Assembly (NCBI GenBank): GCA_030248225.1
Contig: JASANE010012469.1
Coordinates: forward strand, 1-64,000
From: Trileptium ribeirensis
Lineage: Eukaryota > Nematoda > Enoplea > Enoplida > Thoracostomopsidae
Reading direction: 5' to 3'
DNA length: 64,000 nucleotides
How positions within the stretch are numbered: the first letter of the stretch is position 1; each line of letters starts with the position of its first letter. This document shows, in pieces, positions 1 to 11,235 of the stretch. The translations under genes and the position numbers were made by a program. The notes under the pieces were generated by a model. That model was not told the origin of the DNA and ran no database searches. It was given only the letters and a program-made list of their open reading frames with translations.

Positions 1-431
1 ACGTAAAATGATAAACGAGTCATGTTATAAAGTATGACATAAAATGATAACGAATCATGGTCATGAAATGGTAAACGAAGCATATTAAAAGAACCACGGC
101 ATAAAATGATAACGAATTACGGCATGGAATGGTAAACGAATCATATTAAAACACGGCATAAAATGATAACGAATTACGGCATGAAATGGTAAACGAATCA
201 TATAAAAAAATACGGCATGAAAATGATAACGAATTACGGCATGAAATGGTAAACGAATCATATTAAAACACGGCATAAAATGATAACGAATTACGGCATG
301 AAATGGTAAACGAATCATATAAAAATACGGCATGAAAATGATAACGAATTACGGCATGAAATGGTAAACGAATCATATTAAAACACGGCATAAAATGATA
401 ACGAATTACGGCATAAAAATGATAACGAATT
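1..431. repeat. Minisatellite, about 57-60 bp unit
   Basis: About seven head-to-tail units, each containing two related half-motifs (ATGATAACGAATTACGGCAT and ATGGTAAACGAATCAT). The array starts at or before base 1, so it is cut by the window edge. The minus strand stays open for long stretches because a 57-bp unit is 19 codons. The resulting MIRLPFHAV-type repeats are a by-product of periodicity and I do not call them protein. Copies differ by small indels in the A-runs. Confidence 0.9.
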
Positions 432-1617
432 GGTTCACGGTACCAGCGTCTTCCCACTCTCCCGAGGGCTTTCCTTGACGTTTTCGAATAATTTTGACAC
501 CGGAATTACTGAAGAGATACGTAACGGGGCCGGAACGGGCCTGTTACACACAAACAAAGGTAGGTGAGATGGGCCTTTATCATTGTATCACTTGGGCAAT
601 GAGTTTTATACTTACACGGTATAGTGCAATGTTTGTGCCCCACTCCAAGTGTCAGGGCGATAAAATTTATGTTAAGTTGTGTATAAAGTTGTGTTAAATA
701 AAATTTATGTATAAAATAATGTTTAGAAATGTAGTCTCTCGTGCATTTACTCATTGTACTGGACTTGGCTTGCCGTTGCTGCACACAAGTAAACGTGAAC
801 AACACAACAGACTAAACCACAGGGCCTGGATCCGTATATCTCAATTACCGACGAGTTAATTCGAAACGTGGCTGCATATTTACAGTGGCAGAATAGCACT
901 GTAACAACTCAACCATACGGCACCTACACCGCAAGTGAACTGAAAAACCAAACATCGGGAAAGTTTGTAGGATTTGTATACACGAAAAATCGAATTATTT
1001 TGTGAAGCGTTAGGATGTGAAACCACTTCGAAGCAAATAGCAGCTAGGTTCCGAGATCCCCAGATCTGCCTTTACATCTTTTGCGTTGTACTCTGAGGTC
1101 AAAAATCCACTGAGATCATATCTAGACAGAACGCTGAACTCACATCGTACTGCGAGTCAATCTGGTAACATTCTGAAACAGATTTTCAGATATATAACCC
1201 ATCAGCAAATTCCTAATTTTGCGAAAATAAACTTCTGGTACTACAGTTAAGCCATCCCTCTCAGGCAGTGGAAAGTTTGGTTGGTAAAGACTAAAACAAA
1301 CGAGACTTGCAACAATGTTTGAGTCATAATATTTTGCCGGCAATCTACATTTCGTAGATATGCTTAATTGCCTGCATTCGTTTGTGCTGATAATAGGAAT
1401 TAGGCCGTGCCACCCACATCATTGATGTTGTAAATTAATGTACACGTTTTTAGAAATACGTGCTCATGCCCAAGGTTTTATACGTAATAAGTTAAATGCA
1501 TTACTTAGCTAGTACAATTAAGTAAGGCAATTAAGTATGAGTCACAAAATTAGAGGATAAGTCCAACATAGCGTGAGTCAATAAGTGATATATAATACAT
1601 ATATATAATGTAATTGT
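432..1617. other. No recognised feature
   Basis: Unique-looking AT-rich sequence. Short open frames at 494-805 and 1140-1343 overlap on both strands and resemble no family I know. I see no splice-supported exon. Confidence 0.5.
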
Positions 1618-2130
1618 GTTGTACTGGGGCTGGGGCTACCCTAATGGGTCTGGAGCCGGAGCTAAGCATGCTCAGTACTGTGTTCGATTTGCCAGCTCAT
1701 ATAGAGCATAATACCACATATACACACATCCCGACATGAATGCATCGTCGGCGTGTATGCGAATATACCAATAACCAAATCTTTATTTACTATTTAAAAA
1801 GAACCATATCCGAATTTTGTCTGTATACGTAATAATCTTGTTGAAATATCAAAAACTCGACACAAATCGTTTCAATATTTTAGTTTTTTAGTTTAATAAA
1901 CTACCTACACGTTGTGAGATAACGATCACAGTTTCAGGAAGGTTCTGTGGAATTTGCACTCTCCTAGTTAGTTGCAAGCATTATATTTTCAGCTAAAGCT
2001 CCAGATTGCTTATCTGTTCTGCTAATTTGGTACCAAAAATATTTTTTCTGAAAATAGCCCCGGCCCCAGTACCTAAATTTAAGCCTTTACCCCGGGACTT
2101 CGACGTTGCCCCGGCCTGGGGCTAAATTTG
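1618..2130. repeat. Possible foldback element with GC-rich ends
   Basis: GTACTGGGGCTGGGGCTA at 1621-1638 is nearly the inverse of the sequence at 2056-2073, in an otherwise AT-rich stretch. A second CCCCGGCC-rich block lies at 2094-2124. The ends are imperfect and I found no clean target duplication, so the boundaries are approximate. Confidence 0.35.
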
Positions 2131-2240
2131 TTGGCTCGGAACATTGGCTACGTCTAAGTACATTCCTATAATAAACATAAATGTGATTTCTACAATTGCA
2201 CGAAAAACACAATATATTACACATATAGATATACATATAT

Positions 2241-3382
2241 CAGGGAGTAACCGGAATTCCGGTTCCGGCGAAAATCGTGTTCCGGTTGCGGTTCCGGCAA
2301 AGGGCAAAAACCATACCGGAACCGGAATTCCGGTTTAAAAAATTTCTTTGAAATTTTCCAAGTTTTTTGCTTCATCCTGTAATATATATTATACAATGAT
2401 CAAGCTCCAATAATGCCAAGCAAAAGAAAAGATTAACTAACCAATTTGCCGTGTGAAACGTAAGTAGGGCACATAATTTGAGCAGGAATTTTTCATATCC
2501 TGTAGGAGTTAAATCAAAACCAGGTCGATGCTTGTAGCAGCTATTTTACACATCCAGAAGTCTGTGGGATACGTTTTAATTAAACCGGTCCAACTCGGTA
2601 ACAGAGTATGGCTTACGCAGAAGTACTTAGGGTATGCTTGGCTAACATAAATTGCGTCAAGCACCCGCCAGTGCGCTTGTAAACTTGGTAAATCAGTCTA
2701 AATTGAAGTAAACTAACGTTATCTGCAACGCAGCTAGAAACTGCTTTCTTGGCAATGAATTGTATTTATTGAAACTGTGCGAGCAGCAATACAGTGTCTC
2801 ATTTATAGCAGTCTGATTAGAATGTTATCATCATTATGATCTAACTGACGGGCATAGTTTGTCCAACGCTAGCCTAAACAGTGTCTCTGACCACTGATCA
2901 GAAAATTACCTTCTATCTATTATTTCCTCTTAGAATCATATAAACCAATAATTTTAAGTTGCCTGCAGAAGAACATGCAACAAACGTATGTGTAGTAAAT
3001 GGAGGCGAGTGGAGACAGAGCGAAAGTGTGTATTCTACGCTCAAAGCTTTGTAAGCACATACGATTTGACGCAGTATACGCAATGGTGTATAGTGGAAGA
3101 CATTTTTTGCTCTGAATGTCCAAAAACCGACATATTTGATCGACAAATAAACATTATTAGCTTCCTCAGTCTCTTTTAAGTTTCAGAAAGGAAATAATAC
3201 CATCGCAATACATTAAGTTTAATGTATATACAAGTTATTTTTAATGCATTTTAAATCCACTATACCTTCATTTCTTCCATCATCTGTTTTACTATATATA
3301 AATTTCGAAGACCAGGTTCCGGTTCCGGATCCGGTTTAAATGGACGGTTCCGGTTGCTGGTTCCGGTTCCGGTTATTCCCTG
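2241..3382 (-). mobile_element. Nonautonomous hAT-type transposon, copy 1
   Basis: An 1142-bp element starting CAGGGAGTAACCGGAA and ending with the inverse TTCCGGTTATTCCCTG. It is flanked on both sides by the perfect 8-bp duplication ACATATAT (2233-2240 and 3383-3390). An 8-bp duplication with CAGGG-starting ends is typical of the hAT superfamily. The sub-ends are built of CCGGAA/TTCCGG repeats. There is no transposase-sized frame, so it must have been moved by an enzyme encoded elsewhere. It lies opposite in orientation to the copies at 10046 and 15100. Confidence 0.88.
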
Positions 3383-3499
3383 ACATATATATACCTAATA
3401 TGTAACGTCTAGATGTGTAAATTTAATTTTATTAATATTTTGTGTTATATGTGCTTGTGTGTTTATTATGTACCTTAAGAGGGTTTAGAGGTGCTTGCC

Positions 3500-4146
3500 T
3501 TAGCGTGGCATTCTCCGCACCTCTCCCAAATTACTTTTGAACTTGTCCAAATTTTGTGAAAGAACAGTGTTGCTGTCAAGCATATTCCACGGTGCGATGA
3601 TACGACAACAGAAGAAATGGCTTCGAATGTTAGTCCGTATGTTTGGGTGAAAGAGTTTCATCTCGTGGCCCCTCAAGATGCGATGCGGGCGAGGGAAATG
3701 ATCGTCAGGGTTTAGAATTGTTTCATGATGCAAAATTTTGTAGGCATTGACCATATAAATAGTATCCCGACGGCATTTAAGAGACGACGTTTCGTCAAAG
3801 TGGTAACTGTTTGAGAGCCGAAGACATCTGCGTTAGATTTTCTCCAAACGTTCAATTCCGTTGGCGTATTGTGGGGACCAAATAACTGCTACATATTCCA
3901 ATCTAGGACGTACTAGTGCTTTATATATCGGCACAATGACCGCAGCATCTTTAGACTCTAAAGACCATGGCATCAGGCCAATACGCTGATTAGCCTTGGA
4001 CTCCATATGATCAAAGCGGGTCCGAAAACGTAGATCGTTGTCAATGAAGACCCCAAGATCTTTGACCCTGTGGACTTGAGGGATTGGACCTCCAGGCAGT
4101 TGATATTGAAAGGGAAAACGCTGTTGTTCGCGGATGTGTATTATGT
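3500..4146 (-). pseudogene. LINE reverse transcriptase C-terminus (CR1/L2-like), broken
   Basis: Read on the minus strand, one frame carries the usual end of a CR1/L2-type LINE polyprotein. In order, it shows a VKDLGVFIDNDL-like block, then PIYKALVRPRLEYVAVIWSP, then a region with RGHEMKLF, and ends with WNMLDSNTVL and a stop at 3500. These are the thumb and post-thumb blocks of the reverse transcriptase; the catalytic YxDD part is absent, so this is a 5'-truncated insertion. One in-frame stop (3833-3835) splits the frame. LINEs insert as 3' fragments by target-primed reverse transcription, which explains the truncation. The clade assignment is by recall of motif order and is the weaker part of the call. 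Confidence 0.82.
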
Positions 4147-5080
4147 TTGAGAGTATTAAGTTTATTGTTTATTTTCACGTCTCCGCCCTTAATTAATTTA
4201 CAGAAATTTCAAATGCAAACTTTAATTTCATAAATGTTTTCTGATTCCAATCAACCACAGTTTCAAAATTGGTCGTGTTCTATTTGGCGGTCTGTTTCGT
4301 AGAGTAAATTTTTATCTTACTAGTACCTTTCGGGCAAATGTCATAAAGACGTGTTAAGTTATTAATTTGTTTGAACATGCATCTCACATTCTCTAGCTGA
4401 TCTCTGAAGCCAGTGTTTGGGGCTGATCTCAAGCAGAAGCCATTGTTTGAAGCCATTCTACTAGCTGATCTCAAGCACAACCCACTAAAACAGTATTGAT
4501 TGGGCCTTAGTTGCATAATGGTACGACATACCATCGCCGTTCTTGATTTACTTGTTTCTCTATATATTATCAATAACCTAAAGTAACAGCCTACCTAACA
4601 AGTTTGCTGTGAAGGGTCATAGAACCGAAGCAGGTCTACAGGGCGCATAGCAGTAAGTAAAATCCAGGAAGCTTGTTGAAAACTCTGTTGCACGCTTCCA
4701 AGTGACTTTGGGTTCCACTCCCTGACGGTTACCCACAGTCTTCGGTGACGAACGCGATTCCGATTGTCAACTGTATGCATCAAAGGGGGCTAGCGCCCGG
4801 CACAACCTCCCCACACATAGTTGTTATTTTTCATTTATTCATGAATTTAAATTTGTAATTGTATGTCCGATAAGTGGCACTTTAAGCTGATAGTCGTTAG
4901 GCCACAGGCATGTTGGATGAAATGCGTAGGTATGACTCTGGGTTCAAGGCAGTAGGGAATCTTTTTCCTCAATACGACCTATATGTGACAGATCAATTTA
5001 TCATTTAGGCTTAATGGTAGGTGTTAAACGGCGAAAGAACGTGGAAAACAACCGACTGTAAAGTTAGGCTGGGGTGGGAT
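4147..5080. other. Uncharacterised, probably repeat-derived
   Basis: No convincing gene. Minus-strand frames at 4280-4573 and 4595-4783 resemble nothing known. A minus-strand GGGGAGGTTGTG at about 4804-4815 resembles the purine tract before the LTR-like end at 5293, so part of this stretch may belong to a related retroelement. Confidence 0.35.
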
Positions 5081-5084
5081 CCGT

Positions 5085-5248
5085 TTCGGCGACCTCAGCT
5101 TTTGGATTCGCAAGCAGGCGCTCTGTTGACTTAGCTATCTGCCTGATTTCGGAGCTGTTATATATACCGTTATATTCGACACCCACGACCTCCCGACTTT
5201 GAATCCGGGAGCAAGCGCTCTACCGAGTGAGCTATCTGGTCTGTTCTA
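5085..5248 (-). repeat. Two tRNA-like segments (SINE-like or within LTR)
   Basis: On the minus strand, 5243-5169 contains TAGCTCACTCGGTAGAGCG, a good Pol III A box, followed after a stem-like segment by GGTCGTGGGTGTCGAATA, a degraded B box. A second, poorer tRNA-like copy (TAGCTAAGTCAACAGAGCG) follows at about 5150-5085. Neither folds into an acceptable tRNA, so these are tRNA-derived relics. They sit directly downstream of the 3' end of the retrotransposon, inside what may be its 3' LTR. Confidence 0.55.
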
Positions 5249-5272
5249 TGTCTATGTGTTCTGGAATGTTCG

Positions 5273-6671
5273 CTAATTGTCGATCGCCGTAACACCTCCC
5301 CACCTAGCCTGACGTTCATCGTAAAGGCGAAAATCTTTGAACAGACATTCCAGTGCGATTGGAGCGTCTTGGATTGTGGGGACCGTACTCCTGGACGGTG
5401 TTGTTTTTGATCTGAATGTCCCTACCAACCGGAGTTGGACTGGAGCCGCTGAGCGGAAAAGATGGAGAAACGGTGGGATTTGATCCTGGTTCGGTGTCGT
5501 CCTCCGAGACATGCCTTGGTTGGAATTGTTCCAGATGTCTTCTCCATGTTGGACATTTTGGCTGGACTCAAACGTTAAAGGTGCGGGCTCCTTTTCGTTT
5601 GGCGACAATTGCTGGAACCCAACGACCTTGATTTGCTTTTCTTGGCCCAAAGTATAGCGTGTAGACCGGATCTCCAACTTTGTACGACCGGCTAATCTTT
5701 GATACCCGACGCTGTGACCTTGTTGCCTCTCTGGATTGTCTGCCTTGGGCCCTGTGAGCAGGAGAGGGAAGCAGCGTATCAATCTTTGTCCGGATTTGGC
5801 GTGAATTTAATAGTTCATTTGGCGAATATCCTGAGGAATTTGGAGTATATACGACGGAACTGCATGAGGAATTTTTAAATGCTTTTCTCGAAGGAAGGTT
5901 GGACTTCAGAAGTGCCTGTTTGAAAGTTTGTACCAGCCTTTTCGTCGACCCATTGGTAGCCGGACGGTAGGGAGCTCCTGTAAGGTGAGTGATCCCACTT
6001 TCTTGACACCAGGCTTTGAATTCTTCAGACTTGAATCCTGTTGCATTATCGGTCACTAACGTGTGCGGATATCCGAAGTGAGCAAAATCTTGCTCCATGA
6101 GGTCAATTGTAGCCTTGGCGGTTACAGCTTGTGTAGGATGAATGCAAGGATACTTGGATTAAGCGTCTGTGAGCAGTAACCAGTTGGAGCCCATGAAATT
6201 AATGGCGTGATACATGTGAAGTCGGCTCCACAGTTTTTCAGGCAACATCGAAGGATGTACGGGAGGTTTTGCTGGTTTGTTTTGATGTTCTCCACATGGC
6301 ACACAATGACGGCAGGTGGCCTCAATGTCTTCGTCAAAGTTGGGCCAGTAGACGGATGTGCGAGCGAGACTCTTCATCCGATGCATCCCAAAGTGTTCAA
6401 TATGTAACAGTTCCAGGATGCGACGTCGCATGGAGGTTTGAATCACAACTCTTGTTCCGTGAACCAGGCAACCGTTGCAGATGCATATTGACTCAGAAAT
6501 TTGTCGGAGACGTTGCATCTCCGAGCCTTCATCGCTTCTTTTTGGGGGCCATCCTTCACGTATAAACCTGAGCACCGTTGAAAGAACAGTGTCTTTCGCA
6601 GACTCTCGTGCTAACGAACCTTGATTAGCCGGTGTCAACTTGTCTTCCACGTGTTGTATGAAAAAAACCAT
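5273..6671 (-). pseudogene. Integrase region of the Gypsy-type element, broken
   Basis: The frame 6671-6159 carries an H2C2 zinc-binding domain (HIEHFGMHR, then CRHCVPC) and the first integrase core strand ending LLLTDA. An in-frame stop follows immediately. The core continues in 6098-5568 with LVTDNATGF (second catalytic Asp) and an NGSTKR segment where the family normally has a Glu; here it is Lys, so the D-D-E triad is lost. A frameshift near 5640-5780 moves the C-terminus to a second frame ending at 5273. The C-terminal tail lacks a recognisable chromodomain. The product would be non-functional. Confidence 0.85.
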
Positions 6672-8115
6672 TTCGGCATCGTCCTCGATCTCTTCCTCGT
6701 CGAAGGAGATGTCTCCGGACGATGGAAGGCGGCTGAGTGCGTCAGCGTTTGCATAATCCTTGTTTTGCGGAATTCAACGCTGTAGTCGAACTAGTTTAAC
6801 AGGAATGCCCATCGAGCTCGGCCATTTGCGGCCAAAAGTGGGACTTCTTTGCCCGGGCCAGAGAACGCTTTGAGTGGTCGATGATCAGTTACCAGGATAA
6901 ACCTTCTTCCATAAAGGTACTGGTGAAACTTTTTCAGACCGACGCTTCTTTCTGTATGTGGCTGTAATTTCTTTGTGTATAGGTGAGCGTTTTAGAAACA
7001 TTGAAGATGGGGCGTTCATTGCCGTCGGGATAGTGATGAAAAAGAACCGCTCCAATTACAACTTTTGACGGGTCACAAGCCATACCCAGAGGTAGTTGGC
7101 TGTTGAAATGCACGAGGACATTTTCGGAGCAGAGCAAGTCCTTCAGTTTCTGGAATGCCGCTTTTTGGTCTTGCTCCCAAATCCATTTGGAATGCTTCTT
7201 TGTTAAAGCATATAGCGGCTCCGCGCGTGCCGAGAAATTAGATGGCAAAAATTTGGCGTAGAATTGTACGGATCCAAGGAACGCTTTCAGGCTGGAATCG
7301 TCTGTTGGGTCTGGCATCTTGACGACATCATCCACTTTGGGGCCCTTGGCGATTTCCTCATGAGAGAGAGTGACCCAGATGCTTCACAAAAGGTTGAGCG
7401 AATTGACATTTCTCCAGTCGACAACGAAGAGAAGACCTTTGTCCTCGAGACGATTGAGCAAACGTCGTAAATTGTTAAAGTTATCTTCGGCGTCCTTTCC
7501 GCTCACCAACAAATCATCCAGGTAGACAACTACACCAAGTAAATCGTTGGTCAGTTGTTCCATGATTTGCTGAAAGTAGCCGGGAGCAGACTTGATCCCA
7601 CAAGGAAGACGCTTCTGTAGAAGAACTCGTTTATGTGTACTAAGAGCCAGTCGTCATTGACTGATTGGAACCAGCAAGATTTGGTTGTACGCATTAGCCA
7701 AGTCGATTTTGGTAAACCCGTATCCACCTCCGAGTTTTTGCATTATATCCTCCGGCAGAGGCAGTGGGTTTCGATGCTCTTCCAGTTGAGTGTTGACTGT
7801 AACGGACTAGTCGCCACAAACCCGCAGCTTGGGTTTTTGTTGTCCTGGCAATAGCGATTTCTTGATAGGTTCCACGGAGGTTCCATAATCGCAAAATGGC
7901 ACGGGTTCCCGGACGCCTTTTTCTATCCATTTTCTGTAGGTCTCTTCGAGGTCCGGTTTGAAGGCGCAAGGGACTGGACGAGCTTTCCGGAAGATTAGCT
8001 CGGAATTGTCCTTGAATTTAACTTCCAACTGAAAATCTCTAGGCCGCCCAGTTCCGGTTTCCAAAGGTTGGGAAATTCCTGGCACAGCTTTGACAACGTT
8101 GTTGAAGTTGGTCAT
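6672..8115 (-). pseudogene. Reverse transcriptase and RNase H region, broken
   Basis: From 8115 downward the frame starts with the RT entry blocks (RPVPCAFKP, IEKGVREPV), stops at about 7807, then resumes. The fingers/palm blocks KIDLANAYNQ and LPCGIKSAPGYF are recognisable. The catalytic YLDD tetrad is at 7524-7513. The connection/RNase H part follows at 7335-6934 with FLGSVQFYAKFLP and WEQDQKAAFQKLK. Copying of element RNA into DNA would be the ancestral role. Multiple stops show it no longer encodes a polyprotein. Confidence 0.87.
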
Positions 8116-8143
8116 CCTGCTTCAAATGACTGAGAACCGCGTT

Positions 8144-9235
8144 TCACTCACCAGTGAGGTTGATGATCTCGTCAATCGAAATGCCCAATTTGTTTACGGC
8201 GTTGCGCCTGGATGTGTGAGACGAAATTTCCAAGCACTGGCAAATTGTGCTTACTGGCAGATTCGTACTTCCACAAGGATTTGACCAGATTTGGGCGACC
8301 CAGCTTCTCCCAATTTTGCTTGGAGATGAAGTTGCCAGTTGCGATTTCCATTCGTATGGGTTTGCCGTGAATTTTGACGGATTTTTCCAATTTGGATAAG
8401 GAACTGTTGTTGGTGACCATTTGAACTTGTTGAATCTTTTTAACGGAAGACTTGCTTTGAGCACTGGTAATATTCTTGCGACAAACCTTTCCCAGATGGC
8501 CCTTTATGCCACAGAAGTTGCAATCCGTGTTGATAAAACGGCATTCGGACGCGTGATAATTATCGTGCTCACAGCGAGGACACGAAAATCGGGGTTTCTT
8601 CCGGTCGGAAATGCTTTTTTACCTTTGTTTCGGATGTGCGCTGCTGATGGACCTTGTTGACCAGCTTTGGTTTGACGCCATGCACCGTTTCTTTGGCGAA
8701 TTTTGCAACATCTTCCGTTTCAACGGCAATTGAGCCGCCCTGTCGAAATCGAGCTCGTCATCTTTGACTTTGAATAAGGCCTTCAGAACGGCTTTGTTAC
8801 TGACGGAGCAAATGAAGCGTGACTGGAGGGCTTCGTCCTGAGGATCCTTGATTGAGGCAAAGTCGCAGGTTGCGGCATCTTGGCGGATTCGAGCCGCAAG
8901 CTCCTGTAGGGTTTCACCCGGCTTCTGTCACATGTCGCTCCAAAACTTGAATCTTTCCTGGACGACGAAACGTCTGGGATCGTACTGGTTCTTCATGAAC
9001 TCAACGATATCGTCCATAACAAAATTGTTGATGGCCTTTGGAGGATTTTGTTAACGCGAAAGGTTTCCAAGCAGGCAGTAGATCTCTTTGGATTGATTGG
9101 TCGGGAAAATCTGGGCCATTTTGCTGTCCGACACGGAATGTGCTCCAGCGAAGGTTTGAAATCGATACCAGTACTCTGGCCAAAGTTCGGACTCCTCCTT
9201 AGTTTTAAATTTTTACAGTTTAAAGTTAAAAATTG
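8144..9235 (-). pseudogene. Gag nucleocapsid and protease region, broken
   Basis: Two zinc knuckles are readable on the minus strand: a variant one at 8582-8541 (CPRCEHDNYHASEC) and a canonical CX2CX4HX4C at 8522-8481 (CNFCGIKGHLGKVC). They mark the end of Gag. Downstream lies a retropepsin-like segment, with MEIATG at about 8350-8334 where the family has a DTG active site. The catalytic Asp is replaced by Ala. The remaining Gag region up to about 9235 is open only in pieces. Confidence 0.75.
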
Positions 9236-9240
9236 TAAAA

Positions 9241-9714
9241 TACAGTTATATGAATAAAACGTGTATGCAATGTTTTGTAAATGTACTTTTACGGTTTTGA
9301 TCGTTATCTCGATAGTTCTTATCTGGCTGAGTGACTGTAAGTGATCTGCTGCTTATAGTCAGTTTTTTAATGAATAGCTGCGTAATTCTATTTTCGCGTT
9401 TCGGTTAATTTTCGATTATAGTTAATTTTGCCAGCTGTGGTTCAAGAATTTGTTTACGGATTGATCTCTTAAATTATCTCATTTTGATCTCTTATATATT
9501 TTTTGGAATAATCCACGATAACACATTACTTAGCTCATGGTAGAAAGGTGTTGAATAAACATTGGTTGCTAAGTTATCACAAGTCACACTGATTTTTCGA
9601 CCTGTAACGGTGTTCGAGCTTGATGTTAATATCAAAAGATGGCTAAAGTAATGTACAACCTAGAACTGTAAACACTGCTAATCTGAATAATGCTAATAAA
9701 CGGACCGATCGGAA
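9241..9714. other. No recognised feature
   Basis: AT-rich sequence upstream of the retroelement body. The expected 5' LTR (a second copy of the TGTTACGGCG end) was looked for and not seen. Confidence 0.45.
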
Positions 9715-9885
9715 TTTTCACTTATGGTGCTAGGGGGATTTTTTTGTTTGTCTGCCGCTGTCAGTCGAAATTCATTTTCGGGTGAATGGATTGCCACAAA
9801 ATTTTTTGTTTGATAGCAGTAGCGATGACGATCTGCCCTTTAGTTGAATGGGAATCAGGTCCTACCACCACTGCTCTTAGAAATG
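9715..9885 (+). repeat. Dispersed repeat, copy 1
   Basis: Shares order and wording with 12570-12725: a GGTGCTAGGGG-like start, a CTGTCAGTCGAAATTCATTT-like middle, then a GGGTGAATGGATT block and a TTAGTTGAATGGGAA..AGGTCCTACC end. Diverged; no protein inferred. Confidence 0.6.
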
Positions 9886-10045
9886 AAATCAACAACATCC
9901 ATATAGCTCAAGAAACTGCGAAGATGCCGTTTTCATGTATTTTGAATCCCATCAGCCCATTTAAAGCCCGTATTGATCCACCTGTACGCATTAATAGAAT
10001 CCAACGCATTAATAGAAACTGTAGCGTCACACCATTTGCAGCTAG

Positions 10046-11235
10046 CAGGGAATAACCGGAACCGTTCATTTAAACCGGAACCTGGTCTTCGAAACTTATA
10101 TATAGTAAAACAGATGAAGCAATAAATGAAGGTATAGTGGATTTAAAATGTGTTGAAAATAACTTTTACATTAAACTTAATGTATTGCGATGGCATTATT
10201 GCCTTTCTGAAACTTTGAAGAGACTGAGGAAGCTAATAGTGGTTATTTATTGATCAATATATCGGTTTTTGGACACCTAGAGCAAAAATGCCTTCCACTA
10301 TACACCCTTGTGTATATTGCGTCAAATTGAATGTGCTTGTAACTAAGTATGCTTGCATAGAGCGTAGAATAAACACTTTAGCTCTGTCTCCAGTTGCCTC
10401 CCTGTACTACACATACGTTTGTTACATGTTGTTCCGTAGGAAACTTGAAATTATTGGTTTATATGGTTCTAAGACAAAATAATAGAAGCTAATTTTCTGA
10501 TTAATGGTCAGAGACATTGTTTAGGCTAGCGTTGTGCAAACAGTGCCCGTCAGTTAGATGATAATGATGATAGCTTTCCAATCGGAATGCTATAAATGAG
10601 ACAAACTGTGATACTGCTCGCACAGTTTCAATTAATACAGGTCATTGCAAAGAAAGCAGTTTCTGGCTGCGTTGCAGATAACGTTACTTTACTTTAATGC
10701 AGACTGATTTACAAAGTTTACAAGCGCACTGGCTGGTGCACTTTCCAATCATAATGCTATAAATGAGACAAACTGTGATAGTGCTCGCACAGTTTCAATA
10801 AATACATGTCATTGCAGAGAAAGCAGTTTCTGGCTGCGTCGCAGATGACGTTACTTTATTTTGATGCAGACTGATTTACAAAGTTTACAGGAGCACTAGC
10901 CATTGCTTGACGCAATTTATGTTAGCCAAGCTTACGCTAAGTACTCCTACGTAATCCATACTCTGTTACCGAGTTGGACGGTTTAATTCGATGATACCCC
11001 ACAGACTTCTGAATGTGTAAAATATGTAGCTGCTAGAAACATCGACCTGGCTTTGTTTTGTTAACAAACTATGATAAATGAAAAATTCCTACCGAAATTA
11101 TTTGCCTTACTTACGTTTCACACAGGAAATTGCTGAGTTAATCTTTTGTTTTGCTTGGTTGTATTGGAACTCGATCATTGTATATATATTACATACGTAT
11201 GTTTGGACCACAGATGAAGCAAAAACGTGGATAAT
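10046..11235 (+). mobile_element. hAT-type nonautonomous element, copy 2, truncated
   Basis: Begins CAGGGAATAACCGGAACCG like the other copies and follows the family to a GATGAAGCAAAAACGTGG block near 11214. Homology then ends before the expected TTCCGG-rich right terminus. A 167-bp internal segment (10574-10740) is tandemly duplicated at 10741-10905. With one terminus missing, no target duplication can be tested. Confidence 0.8.

Larger units (their letters stand above)
5273..9240 (-). mobile_element. Degenerate Ty3/Gypsy-type LTR retrotransposon
   Basis: Read on the minus strand the order is nucleocapsid zinc knuckles, protease-like, reverse transcriptase, RNase H, H2C2 zinc finger and integrase. 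Integrase after RT/RNase H is the Ty3/Gypsy order. The 3' end shows a purine tract (about 5304-5294, AGGTGGGGAGG) followed at once by TGTTACGGCG, which looks like the start of a 3' LTR. No matching 5' LTR or primer-binding site could be found upstream of 9240. The body is broken by several stops and frameshifts and is visibly GC-richer than its surroundings. It is an old, inactive copy. Confidence 0.88.

Noticed and set aside
85..457. Open minus-strand frames of 82 and 64 codons in the first array
   Set aside because: They are periodic translations of a minisatellite with codon-sized units; no start context or domain.
5169..5243. A possible functional tRNA gene on the minus strand
   Set aside because: The A box is good but the anticodon and T arms do not pair properly and the B box is altered.
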